Origin: Chloroflexota bacterium
GTDB lineage: Bacteria > Chloroflexota > Dehalococcoidia > Lucifugimonadales > CATQGZ01
DNA: 11,914 nt
NCBI GenBank assembly: GCA_027624995.1
Contig: JAQBTI010000046.1
Span: 1 to 11,914 of the forward strand
Reading direction: 5' to 3'
Positions 1-7,700 of this stretch are shown here, piece by piece. Each line of letters starts with the position of its first letter. Within the stretch, counting starts at the first letter, position 1. Both the position numbers and the translations under genes were made by a program. The notes under the pieces are model-generated. The model was given only the letters and a program-made list of their open reading frames with translations. It was not told the DNA's origin and made no database searches.

Positions 1-437
1 GCGAGGAACAGGGCGAAGACAGTCCTCAGATCGCGAAGCCTACCATTCTCGTCGGGAACAGGGCCGACATAGATGGCTCCCTCGACGCGTTTCAGGACTT
101 CGAGACCGCCTTCGCGGAACGGTACCCGATCGTTATGGCAAGCGCCGAGGAGGGCGTCGGACTCGATGACCTGGGCATGGAGATATTCAAGGCGCTGAGG
201 GTAATTCGCGTCTACACCAAGTCGCCAAGAGTGAAGCTGGAGGATTTCAAGCGTGTCGATCCGGTGGTGCTAGATATTGGCAGCACTGTGGCCGATGCGG
301 CTGAAAAGCTGCACAAGGAACTGGCGGGTGGACTAAAGTACGCCGTTCTGTGGGGCCAGTCAGGCAAGTTTCAAGGTCAGAGGGTGGGGCGAGACCACGA
401 ACTCACCGACGAAGACATCGTCGAACTGCATTCCTAG
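1..437 (+). CDS. Obg/DRG-type GTPase with C-terminal TGS domain (5' partial)
   Basis: The frame beginning at base 3 is open from the left edge to the TAG at 435-437, giving the last 144 residues of a larger protein. Near the visible start, TILVGNRAD matches the G4 guanine-specificity strand (usually NKxD, here NRAD), and MASAEEG about 25 residues later fits the G5 SA motif. The following IRVYTK, the GSTVADAAEKLHKEL helix and the KYAVLWG, GQRVGRDHEL and DEDIVELHS segments are a clear TGS domain, the ubiquitin-like fold at the end of DRG/Obg-family translation-associated GTPases. The P-loop, switch regions and start codon lie outside the window, so the exact subfamily cannot be fixed. The Met at 135 is internal, inside G5, and is not the start. 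The gene converges on the YCII gene. Family assignment is strong; the cellular role is known only in general terms (ribosome- or RNA-linked GTPase). Confidence 0.9.
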   Translation, partial: EEQGEDSPQIAKPTILVGNRADIDGSLDAFQDFETAFAERYPIVMASAEEGVGLDDLGMEIFKALRVIRVYTKSPRVKLEDFKRVDPVVLDIGSTVADAAEKLHKELAGGLKYAVLWGQSGKFQGQRVGRDHELTDEDIVELHS

Positions 438-451
438 CTTTTCAAACCTGC

Positions 452-469
452 CTGGCGCTTTTGGGCCAG
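452..469 (+). terminator. Weak hairpin after the GTPase gene
   Basis: CTGGC (452-456) can pair with GCCAG (465-469) across an 8-nt loop, 14 nt after the GTPase stop. There is no T-tract behind it. A 5-bp stem of this kind could easily be chance; it is listed only because it lies at a gene end between convergent genes. Confidence 0.15.
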
Positions 470-543
470 ACGATCTTGCCGAACGGCGGACTTGAACCAA
501 AGTCCCTAGTAAGGCTGTCGGATTAGGGCTTGTGGGTTATCGA

Positions 544-557
544 GTCACAACCGTGAC
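544..557 (-). terminator. Short hairpin directly after the YCII stop
   Basis: GTCAC (544-548) and GTGAC (553-557) form a perfect 5-bp stem with a 4-nt loop, abutting the leftward YCII stop codon at 558-560. A G-U pair can extend it by one. No U-run follows on the minus strand, so it is not a classical intrinsic terminator. Confidence 0.3.
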
Positions 558-893
558 CTACGATGGCATCGGCATCGATTCGTGGACTTCGATTTCGCAG
601 CCGGGGGCCCACTCTAGGTGCGGGTGCCCTTCGAGCAGCGCCTTCGCAGCGTCCATATTCTCCGCTTGCAAGATCGAGTATCCCGCGACCCCACGGTCGC
701 TCGGCGTAGCTCCGGACCTAGTCATCTTCTGTCCACCGGCCAGCGGGGTTCCCATGTCAACCAGGCCGTCCCCGCACTTTTCCGCCCACGCCATCCAAGC
801 CTTCATGCCCTCCGCCATATCCTCGGGTGTGGCGTCCTTCATCTGGTCAAAGGCTGCGACAGGTGCGTGATATGTCACTACGAACTTGGTCAT
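558..893 (-). CDS. YCII-related domain protein
   Basis: This 111-residue protein has the ordinary length and pattern of the YCII-related family (dimeric alpha-beta barrel fold). It opens with a beta strand (MTKFVVTYHAP), then a helix around residues 24-40. GLVDMGTPLAGGQKM follows at about 43-57, GYSILQAENMDAAKALLEGHPHL at 71-93, and a final strand (GCEIEVHESMPM) at 98-109. The histidines in the HPH segment (90-92) sit where the family often carries its conserved polar site. YCII proteins are small cytosolic proteins of mostly unknown function, sometimes linked to sigma-factor genes; no sigma factor is visible here. The ATG at 891-893 is preceded by GAGG at 6 nt spacing, which supports this start. 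It is separated from the upstream nitroreductase by 120 nt with a strong hairpin, so it probably has its own promoter. Confidence 0.88.
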   Translation of the reverse strand: MTKFVVTYHAPVAAFDQMKDATPEDMAEGMKAWMAWAEKCGDGLVDMGTPLAGGQKMTRSGATPSDRGVAGYSILQAENMDAAKALLEGHPHLEWAPGCEIEVHESMPMPS

Positions 894-939
894 TCCAGGC
901 CTCGCTTTCCAATATGTTTGAAGAGTTCACCGGCTCCAG

Positions 940-945
940 ATTATG
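940..945 (-). promoter_or_regulatory. Possible -10 element for the YCII gene
   Basis: The minus strand reads CATAAT here, five of six matches to a sigma-70 -10 box, about 46 nt upstream of the YCII start. No good -35 hexamer lies 16-18 nt further upstream, so the call rests on the -10 alone. Confidence 0.25.
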
Positions 946-985
946 ACGGATTCTGCGCCGGAAGGAAAGGAATCTGTCCGGTCGA

Positions 986-1011
986 CCTGGCCCCGCCTTT
1001 CGGGTGCCAGG
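986..1011 (-). terminator. Strong hairpin after the nitroreductase stop (no U-tract)
   Basis: CCTGGC (986-991) pairs with GCCAGG (1006-1011) and CCCG (992-995) with CGGG (1001-1004). The result is a 10-bp GC-rich stem with one unpaired base (1005) and a 5-nt loop, beginning 2 nt after the leftward nitroreductase stop codon. The downstream minus-strand sequence is not U-rich. Position and stability suggest a transcript 3' end or an RNA-stabilising structure separating nitroreductase from YCII. Confidence 0.45.
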
Positions 1012-1013
1012 AA

Positions 1014-1628
1014 TCAGGAGAAGGCGTTGTCCCAGTTATCATATGAGCAGACCTCTGAGACTGGCTTTCGCTTGGCCGGGCCGAAGCGTCCCCTCGGATA
1101 TCCTAGGGGCAGGCAATAGACTATCTGGGCAGTCTCAGGTATGCCGAACATCGCATGAACGCGGTCCTCGACCTGCGCGTGCAGCGTCGTGATCGTCCCT
1201 CCGATGCCGAGCGCACGTGCCGCCAACAACAGATTCTGGGCGGCGGGTATCACCGAACCCATCGGCCCGGGCCCCTTGGCCGTGGCACACAAGAGAACGA
1301 TTACCGGGGAAGCTCCGATCTCGTCGGCCAATCTCATCGCCGCCCGGTACGCCGGAGGGAGGTCCTCTGGGCTGTGGTATCCAGAGTCCGCCCGCTTGGC
1401 CCACCATGCCTCCCGGTAGAGGGGGCCGAACTTCTGGCGCAGGGCCGCATCTCTAACGACGATAAAGTGCCACGGCTGCGAGTTCCCTCCGCTGGGGGCT
1501 CTGGTCGCCGCCTCGAGGACGTCGCGCAGGTCGGACTCGGGGATCGGATCGGGCTTGAGACGCCGGATCGCCCGCTGAGTGAAAATAGCTTCACCAACCG
1601 GCATCGACAGACGGCTTTCCGCATTCAT
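1014..1628 (-). CDS. Nitroreductase family protein (FMN-dependent oxidoreductase)
   Basis: The 204-residue product is a full-length member of the nitroreductase family, cytosolic flavoproteins that use FMN and NAD(P)H to reduce nitro-aromatics, quinones or related substrates. Visible hallmarks are the FMN-phosphate-binding segment TQRAIRRLKPDPI (residues 17-29), the APSGGNSQPWHF signature (44-55), the GIGGTITT loop (141-148), and the C-terminal GYPRGRFGPAKRKP segment (177-190), which also contributes to FMN binding. The substrate cannot be deduced. A longer frame starts at 1679, but the ATG at 1626-1628 has GGAG 10 nt upstream and begins just before the conserved domain, so it is preferred. 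It sits 86 nt after the hemolysin III gene, with a hairpin between them, so it may be transcribed separately. A short inverted repeat at 1643-1659, immediately upstream of the Shine-Dalgarno, could be a regulatory site. Confidence 0.93.
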   Translation of the reverse strand: MNAESRLSMPVGEAIFTQRAIRRLKPDPIPESDLRDVLEAATRAPSGGNSQPWHFIVVRDAALRQKFGPLYREAWWAKRADSGYHSPEDLPPAYRAAMRLADEIGASPVIVLLCATAKGPGPMGSVIPAAQNLLLAARALGIGGTITTLHAQVEDRVHAMFGIPETAQIVYCLPLGYPRGRFGPAKRKPVSEVCSYDNWDNAFS

Positions 1629-1642
1629 CGTAATATCACTCC

Positions 1643-1659
1643 ATTTGTGACGTTCAAAT
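1643..1659. promoter_or_regulatory. Inverted repeat ATTTG-N7-CAAAT upstream of nitroreductase
   Basis: Perfect 5-bp arms at 1643-1647 and 1655-1659 flank seven bases. The site lies 14 nt before the nitroreductase start, next to its Shine-Dalgarno, a place where a repressor or an RNA hairpin could act. It is AT-rich compared with its surroundings. It could be chance; no regulator gene is adjacent. Confidence 0.2.
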
Positions 1660-1677
1660 ATCAGGTGTGAGTCTATC

Positions 1678-1713
1678 ATGGCCGGAAGTACGGTCTCTTA
1701 CTCTAACGGCCAT
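1678..1713 (-). terminator. Hairpin between hemolysin III and nitroreductase genes
   Basis: ATGGCCG (1678-1684) and CGGCCAT (1707-1713) are perfect 7-bp inverted arms. Inside, AGTA (1687-1690) can pair with TACT (1699-1702). The structure starts one base after the leftward hemolysin III stop codon. No U-run follows, so it is a possible 3'-end or processing structure rather than a textbook terminator. Confidence 0.35.
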
Positions 1714-1714
1714 C

Positions 1715-2371
1715 CTATGAGGGAAGGACGTAGATCAGCACCACCGTGTAGATGACGCCCGTGGCGGCAACCTGGAGCGCGTGAAACATCTCGTGGTATC
1801 CAAAGACGCGCGGGAAGAGGTCCGGTCGGCGGGCCGCGTAGACCGCGCCTCCCAGCGAGAACAAGATGCCGCTCAACAACAACAAGGCGAACGCCCGTCC
1901 GGGGAGTGCGTCCCAGATCTCGAACACGGCAAAAACGCCGACCCAGCCTAGGGTCAGGTATAGCACCACCCGAATCCAGCGAGGGGCCGCTGGCGCGACC
2001 AGACTCAGTATGACGCCAACCCCGGCCATTCCTGCAACCACCGATAAGACGGAGATGCTCCAACCGTTACTCAAGAGCATGAGCGCGAACGGTGTGTACG
2101 TTGCCGCGATGAAGACGAAGATGCTCGAGTGGTCCAGACGCCTCACCAGAGCTCGGCGGCGATTGCCCAAAGGTGCGAGGTGGTAGACGGAGCTGGTCGA
2201 ATACAGAATGATGAGGCTTGATCCAAAGAGGCCTCCGCCAACTATCCCACGAGGAGAATCAGCTACCAGGAGGAGGACGATCAGTGCGAAAGGAGATGCT
2301 ATGGCGGCCGCGAGGTGCGAGTAGCCACGAAGAATGGGCCGATCGGGAACGTCTATCTCAGGGCGAGTCAT
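1715..2371 (-). CDS. Hemolysin III / PAQR-family integral membrane protein
   Basis: The 218-residue protein matches the bacterial hemolysin III (TrhA, PAQR) family in length and motifs, with about seven hydrophobic membrane segments. The conserved metal-site residues of the superfamily are visible. They are the TSSVYHL motif with His64, RRLDHSS with Asp80 and His81, and GYHEMFHALQ, the HxxxH pair His193/His197. PAQR proteins are membrane enzymes or receptors with a zinc site on the cytoplasmic side. Bacterial members have been linked to membrane homeostasis, and the haemolysin name is historical. The start ATG (2369-2371) lies only 17 nt after the amidohydrolase stop with no clear Shine-Dalgarno, which suggests co-transcription and translational coupling. 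I see no functional link to the upstream catabolic genes. Confidence 0.92.
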   Translation of the reverse strand: MTRPEIDVPDRPILRGYSHLAAAIASPFALIVLLLVADSPRGIVGGGLFGSSLIILYSTSSVYHLAPLGNRRRALVRRLDHSSIFVFIAATYTPFALMLLSNGWSISVLSVVAGMAGVGVILSLVAPAAPRWIRVVLYLTLGWVGVFAVFEIWDALPGRAFALLLLSGILFSLGGAVYAARRPDLFPRVFGYHEMFHALQVAATGVIYTVVLIYVLPS

Positions 2372-2388
2372 GAGCTTGACCGGCTCAA

Positions 2389-3765
2389 TCAGGCCCCGGG
2401 CGCGCGAATACCACGCCCGGGTGATACACCCTCCTGAACGGCTCCGTTCCTCACGACTGGCACACCGTTTACCAGGACGTGCAGCATACCCTCCGGAGGC
2501 AGCGTGGGCTCTCGGTACGTCGAATGGTCGATCACTTTGGCGGGATCGAAAACCATCAGGTCGGCGTCGGCTCCGACACTGGCCCGGCCCTTCTTCTTGA
2601 AAGCCGGGGCCAGTGACTCCATACGCTGTGCAGGCATCAGCGCGATCTTCCGAATTGCGTCCATCAGAGACAAGACCCGTGATTCCCGCACATAATGTCC
2701 GAGGACCTTCGAATAGGTACCGGCGGTCCGAGGGTGGCCCTTGCCAGCCTTAAGGTAGCCGTCCGAAGCAATCGCCGTTAGCGGACTTGTAACGGTCGCG
2801 TCAACCAGGTCCTGACGCATCGAGTGGGCTATAACCATGCCCCCGATCTCACGGTATTCTGCGAAGGAGCTCGCCGTCAGTCTCTCTCCCGTATCCGCCC
2901 ATTCAAGGTCGCCGTAGTCGAGGCTGAACTTGTCCGTCCACCCTTCGTTGAACATGGCGGCCTCGATTGGGGCCATGCCTGCCGTGTAGGGATAGCACTC
3001 GGTTGTGACATCCACGCCGTGCGACCGCCCCTCTTCGATCATCTGCAACAGCTCTGGAACTGCGTGCTGGCCGCTGCTGTTGACGTGGTCAAGGTGTAGC
3101 GGCGCTCCGCTGGTAACCGACGCCGCGATAAGTTCCGAGAGACCCTCGATACTGGTCAGAGGCTCCTTGTGCCCCATCCCGCGCATGTGAACGTGACAGT
3201 TCGCCCCGTGGTGCGCGGCCACCCTGAACATCTCAAGCGCCTCCCAGCGAGAGACCGCCGGTGCCAGCGCGAGGACGAAGCCTATTGCCAGTGCGCCACT
3301 ACGTAGACCCCGGTGCAGGAGTTCCTGCATCTCCTTGATCTGCGCCTCGGACGCCGCCTTGTAAGCGCCGTCTGCGACCGGAGCCATGTCGCCCGGGTCG
3401 TTCATCACCGCCATCCGTACCGGAATGTGTCCGACACTCGCCCCAAAGTTGATCAGTGCGTTGCCCAATCGCTCGCCGTACCAGCCGTCGACGTCCAGGA
3501 CTCCTAGCTCCAACTCCAAGGCCGTTGTGACGCCGTCCAGCGCCTGCACCCGGTAGTTCTCATCGTCCTGGCCGTGAGAGTGCAGATCGACGGCGCCCGG
3601 AGCCACGACCAGACCTTTCGCGTCGATGGAATCGTGGCCCTCCAACGTCTCACTGGTGATCGCGCCAATCACGCCGTCCGATATCCCAACGTTAGCCAGC
3701 CTATCTGTGCCCGACTCCGGGTCCATGACCCGACCACCGGTCAGTACGCTGTCGAATACGGCCAT
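2389..3765 (-). CDS. D-aminoacylase / N-acyl-D-glutamate deacylase-like amidohydrolase
   Basis: The 458-residue protein is an amidohydrolase-superfamily metalloenzyme of the D-aminoacylase group, which removes acyl groups from N-acyl-D-amino acids. It begins with the small beta domain (FDSVLTGGRVMDPESGT), then GAVDLHSHGQDD with the HxH metal pair (His62, His64), GVTTALELELG (78-88), CHVHMRG (190-196), PLHLDHVNSSGQ (His224, His227) and TTECYPYTAG. AIASDGYLKAGKGHPRTAGT contains the catalytic Asp335 and the family GHPR motif. It ends with the returning beta domain (GADADLMVFDPAKV). D-aminoacylases normally carry a bridging cysteine after GVTT; none is present here, and Glu84 or Glu86 may replace it. 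I recall the GVTTALELE pattern from proteins labelled D-glutamate deacylase. The frame runs open to 4077 inside the next gene. The ATG at 3763-3765 is chosen because AAGGA precedes it by 7 nt and the domain starts at once. Confidence 0.88.
   Translation of the reverse strand: MAVFDSVLTGGRVMDPESGTDRLANVGISDGVIGAITSETLEGHDSIDAKGLVVAPGAVDLHSHGQDDENYRVQALDGVTTALELELGVLDVDGWYGERLGNALINFGASVGHIPVRMAVMNDPGDMAPVADGAYKAASEAQIKEMQELLHRGLRSGALAIGFVLALAPAVSRWEALEMFRVAAHHGANCHVHMRGMGHKEPLTSIEGLSELIAASVTSGAPLHLDHVNSSGQHAVPELLQMIEEGRSHGVDVTTECYPYTAGMAPIEAAMFNEGWTDKFSLDYGDLEWADTGERLTASSFAEYREIGGMVIAHSMRQDLVDATVTSPLTAIASDGYLKAGKGHPRTAGTYSKVLGHYVRESRVLSLMDAIRKIALMPAQRMESLAPAFKKKGRASVGADADLMVFDPAKVIDHSTYREPTLPPEGMLHVLVNGVPVVRNGAVQEGVSPGRGIRAPGA
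2395..2421 (-). repeat. GC-only hairpin in the last codons of the amidohydrolase gene
   Basis: CCCGGGCG (2395-2402) and CGCCCGGG (2414-2421) form a perfect 8-bp stem with an 11-nt loop, ending 3 bases before the stop codon. It is coding sequence (Pro-Gly-Arg-rich C-terminus). It may also act as an RNA structure between this gene and the hemolysin III gene, and no U-tract follows. Confidence 0.35.
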
Positions 3766-3811
3766 ATCGCGTTCCTTCTCTCCTCGGTTGGTCTGCTTCA
3801 GCGGTCTTTCG

Positions 3812-3825
3812 ACGGGCAGGCCCGT
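3812..3825 (-). terminator. Compact GC hairpin after the SDR gene
   Basis: ACGGGC (3812-3817) and GCCCGT (3820-3825) are perfect arms around two bases, usable as a 5-bp stem with a 4-nt loop. It lies 11 nt after the SDR stop codon and before the amidohydrolase Shine-Dalgarno. There is no U-tract. It could be an intercistronic processing or stability element. Confidence 0.25.
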
Positions 3826-3836
3826 GGTTCCGCCTA

Positions 3837-4664
3837 CTATGCCTCCCGCCTCAACTCCTGAGCGCCGTCCAGCACCTGGTGCCACCCACCCGGGTCGTCC
3901 AGATCGTAATCCTCCGCCCTGCGGTGCGGCTCCCAGCCCAGCACGTCTTTGGCGTGGCCGATGTCCCGCCACCGATACCTGTTGTCGGAGATGGCATTGA
4001 AGACATCGTACCTGAGTGACTCGGGCGCACTGAGGCACCTGTCTATCATATCGACACAGTCTTGCTGGTCCAGCCACCCGGGATAATGGCGCTTTAGTAG
4101 CGGCCGGTTCTCCGCCAGCACGGCGCCCAGGCGGATGCAGAGCACGGACATGTCATACCTGTCCGTGTACCAGTGGCCAAGAGATTCACAGAAGATCTTG
4201 CAGGCGCCGTAGACGCTCTTCGGACGAGTCGGGTCCTCGTGAGTCAGCATCCTCCACGGCTCGTCGACCTTGTCGTACTCGCCGGCGGCTAACTCGCCGT
4301 ATGGGTACTCCAATTCGTAGCCCGTCATCGTATCGCCGGTGCTACCGAGGACCACCCGTTTGACGCCGTTCAAACGAGAAGCCTCATACACGTTTCGCGT
4401 GCCGATGATCCCCATCTGGAGGTGTTTGTCCCACGAATGCCCGTCACTGGTGTAGTTCGCCATGTGGACGACCATGTCGATGCCCTTGAACGCTGGCAGG
4501 ATGGCATCGAAGTCAGCGATGTCGGCCTGCGTATTCGGAATCTCCGGCACGTCCCGCCGGTTCAGTCCGCTGAACTCATACTTGTGGCCAAGGTTCCGCC
4601 AAGTCAAACCGCCAATCAGTCCACTGGCGCCTGTGATCAGAACCCTGGGCTTTTCGCTGGACAT
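3837..4664 (-). CDS. NAD-dependent epimerase/dehydratase (extended SDR, uronate-dehydrogenase-like)
   Basis: The 275-residue protein is an extended short-chain dehydrogenase/reductase, a cytosolic NAD(P)-binding Rossmann enzyme acting on sugars or sugar acids. The nucleotide loop TGASGLIGG is at 11-19. An acidic dipeptide region (QADIADFD, 46-53) and the VVHMANYTS strand (65-73) follow, then VVLGSTGD (104-111), and the catalytic YxxxK is VYGACK (Tyr152, Lys156). The short length and the C-terminal DNRYRWRDIGHAKDVLGWEP element recall uronate dehydrogenases and relatives rather than UDP-sugar epimerases; that subfamily call is inference. A TTG at 4722-4724 overlaps the upstream stop codon, but the ATG at 4662-4664 has a near-perfect AAGGAGGA 4 nt upstream and starts just before the Rossmann strand, so it is preferred. 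It lies 56 nt after the Asp-box gene and 71 nt before the amidohydrolase, probably in one operon. Confidence 0.9.
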   Translation of the reverse strand: MSSEKPRVLITGASGLIGGLTWRNLGHKYEFSGLNRRDVPEIPNTQADIADFDAILPAFKGIDMVVHMANYTSDGHSWDKHLQMGIIGTRNVYEASRLNGVKRVVLGSTGDTMTGYELEYPYGELAAGEYDKVDEPWRMLTHEDPTRPKSVYGACKIFCESLGHWYTDRYDMSVLCIRLGAVLAENRPLLKRHYPGWLDQQDCVDMIDRCLSAPESLRYDVFNAISDNRYRWRDIGHAKDVLGWEPHRRAEDYDLDDPGGWHQVLDGAQELRREA

Positions 4665-4668
4665 TCTC

Positions 4669-4676
4669 TCCTCCTT
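4669..4676 (-). promoter_or_regulatory. Strong Shine-Dalgarno that fixes the SDR start
   Basis: The minus strand reads AAGGAGGA ending 4 nt before the ATG at 4664. This favours that start over the TTG at 4724, which would add 20 low-complexity residues and overlaps the stop codon of the Asp-box gene. Confidence 0.75.
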
Positions 4677-4720
4677 ATGCGTTTCTGACGCTACGGTCTG
4701 CGACGTTCGGTCTTCAATAT

Positions 4721-7700
4721 TCAAGATGCGATGCTACCGGGGCTTCCGTCCACCATGGGGATGCCCAGCTCGTGTATCTGCTCCACGAATGCGGGCACGT
4801 CCTCGTCGAGGATACGCGCCATCATCCCGACTTGTTCGGCAATACGAGCCGAGAGGACGTCGAAGACTTCATAAGAGTTGTTTGTCGGCGGCGCGTCGGT
4901 GCTCGCAACGACGTCGGTCAGAGTAGCCAATGCTTCGACCAGCTTTGGCAGTGGTGTCCCCATCTGGCCGCGCTCGTCGGTGGACCAGGTTGAAATGAGC
5001 CGGTCCTCGACGGGGCCGAACTTCTGAATGACGGCTTTGGCGGAAGCCGACAGCATATCCTCGGCGGAGCCGTCCCTTTCCTGCCAGTCCCGGGCCTGGC
5101 GGCGGACTCGCCGGAGCGAGTTAATGGCGTCGTGAGTCTCCGAAAGCCTGTCGCGAATCCGGAGCAGTAGGGCGAGCTGCTGCGCAAGCTCTTCTTCGGT
5201 GACCTCCGAACGAGGGTCCGCGAGCACCTCGAAGGTCTGGGACTGAGAGTCCCCGCCGATATCCAGCTTTACCGCATACGTCCCGGGGGTGACCAGCGGG
5301 CCCTCCAGGCTCGGCCCCGCGATGAGCCCTTCCGCGTCGTCGCCGGGGGCCTCGCGGGCGCTCTCGTACCGCATATCCCAGACGAAGCGGTGCATGCCGG
5401 CATCGCCGCTGACGTCGAAGCGGTTGACGACACTGCCCTTCCCGTCCTGGAAGGAAAGTATCGCGCCAGCGTCGGACGGCTCGTGCAGGTGGTATGTCAC
5501 GACCACGCCGTCGGGTGGATTCTCGCCCGCGTCCAGGAAAGTGCGTGCCGCGCCGCCGCTTGGAGCCTCATTGCCCTCGAAGGTGGCCATCACCCCCTGA
5601 GCGATGGAATAGTTCTTCCCGTCCCCAAGTCGCTCACTCGTCAGGACACCGAGGATCGGCAGCAGCCGGTAAGCGGGGTCGGGCTTGAAGAGGTGCGTGG
5701 AACTTTCCAGAGCTTGGTCCGTGAGCTGCCGCAGGAGCGCCAGGTCGTCGAGAATCCAGAACGATCGGCCGTGGGTTGCGGCGACCAGGCTGCCATCCTT
5801 GACCACAAGGTCGTGAATCGGCGCGATCGGCAGATCGAGTCGGAGAGACTCCCACGAATCGCCGGCGTCCCACGAGACGTAGACTCCGGTCTCCGTGCCT
5901 GCGTAGAGCAATCCTTGCCTGACAGGGTCCTCGCGCACGACCCGCACGAATTCCTCGTCCGGAATCCCGCGGGCGATAGACTGCCACGTGGCTCCCATGT
6001 CCTGCGTCCTGTAAATGTACGGGGCGTAGTCGTCGAGCTTGTAGTTCCAAGCGGCCAGGTAGGCCGTCTCGGGGTCGTGGGTGGAGGGCTCGATCATGCT
6101 GACGGTCGCCCACTCCGGCAGTCCGTACGGGGTGACCTCCGTCCAGGATGCGCCTCCGTCTTGGGAGAGATGGACGAGGCCGTCATCGGTCCCGGCCCAG
6201 AATACGCCCGCCTCGTGGGTCGACTCCGCAAACGAGAAGATGGTGCAGTAGACCTCTGCACCGGAAACGTCGCGAGAAATCGGACCCCCGCCAGGCTCGC
6301 CCTTGCTAGAGTCGTCCCGGGTTAAGTCGGGGGAAACGGCCTCCCAGCTTGTGCCCTCGTCCGTGGAGCGGAAGACCCTGTTGCCGGCAACGTAAAGCAC
6401 CCCACTGTCGTGAGGCGAGATCACGATGGGAAAGGTCCATTGAAAGCGGTACTTCATGTCCTTCGCGCCCAGCCCATAGGACATCTCGGGCCAGACGGTA
6501 ATGATCCTGATCTGACCGGAAGCGTGGTCGTACCTGAGAAGCGCGCCACCTCCGCCCGGTGCGCTGCCGATGGCGCCGGAGTACACGACGTCGGGATTGT
6601 CTGGACGCACTGCGATGTAGCCGCTCTCCGACGGGCCGACGGGGTAGCAGTCCTGCCAGACTATCGCGCCTTTGTGCGAGCGGCTCGGAGTACTGATTGC
6701 GGTATTGTCCTGCTGAGTGCCGTAGACGCGAAACGGGAACCGGGTATCCGTGGTGGCATGGTAGAACTGAGACGTGGCCTGGTTGTTGATGGTCGACCAG
6801 GTGTCGCCGCCATCGAATGAGACGCAGGCGCCGCCGTCGTTGCCCTCGATCATCCGGCGCGGGTCCTGCGGGTCGATCCACAGGTCATGGTTGTCCGAAT
6901 GGGGCGTCGTCATCATGCTGAACGTGCGCCCACCGTCATCCGAGCGCCAGGCCTGGATCGGCAGCGTCCACATCGTGTCCGGGTCCGTCGGGTGAGCGAA
7001 AATGTGCTGGTGGTAAAAGGGCCGCTGCCTTACGATCGAGCTGTCGTTGACGCGGTCCCACGTATCTCCGTTGTCGTCGGAACGGAGGAGCACACCGTCG
7101 GCGGCTTCGACGATAGCCCAGACTCGTCCGCTCTTGGCCGGCGAGACGGCCACGCCTATGCGGCCCTTGATTCCATTGGGCATACCGGGGCTGTCGGTGA
7201 GGTCGGTCCAGGTGTCTCCGCCGTCTGTAGAGCGCCACAGCCCGCTCTCTGGGCCCGCACTGGTCAGGCCCCAGGGTGTCCTGCGGACCTGCCATATGGC
7301 GGCGAAGATGATGCGAGGATTGTTCGGGTCCATGGACAAGTCGATCGCACCCGAATCCTCGCTCTTGAATAGGACCTGCTCCCAGTTCCGTCCCGCGTCC
7401 TTCGATCGGAATATACCGCGCTCCCGGTTGGGCCCGAAGGCGTGTCCGAGTGCCGCGACGTAGACCAAGTCCGGATTGTCCGGATGAACACGGACGCGTG
7501 AGATGTGCCGCGTGTCATCGAGGCCGACGTGCGCCCAAGACTGGCCCGCGTCGGTGGACCGGTAGACGCCGTCGCCGTGGGACACGTCGCTTCGAATGCA
7601 GGCCTCTCCCATCCCGGCATATATGACGGCCGGGTCCGAGTCGGCCACAGCCAGGGCTCCCACCGATGACGTGCGGAAATAGCCGTCTGAGACGTTCCGC

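Noticed and set aside
485..510. tRNA-like T-arm on the minus strand (GGTTCAAGTCC)
   Set aside because: The T-stem pairs only about 3 of 5 positions and no complementary acceptor strand or anticodon arm lies upstream at the right distance, so it is not a tRNA gene or a clear fragment.
1155..1670. A 171-codon plus-strand frame
   Set aside because: It lies antisense to the nitroreductase, whose motifs are unmistakable; its translation is Arg/Pro-rich shadow sequence.
3766..4077. N-terminal extension of the amidohydrolase frame (104 extra codons)
   Set aside because: It overlaps the 3' part of the SDR gene out of frame and is Arg/Gly-rich; the ATG at 3765 has a good ribosome site and begins the conserved domain.
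5390..6325. A 311-codon open frame on the plus strand
   Set aside because: It is antisense to the Asp-box gene in GC-rich DNA, has no recognisable motif, and the opposite strand shows clear repeated Asp-boxes over the same bases.
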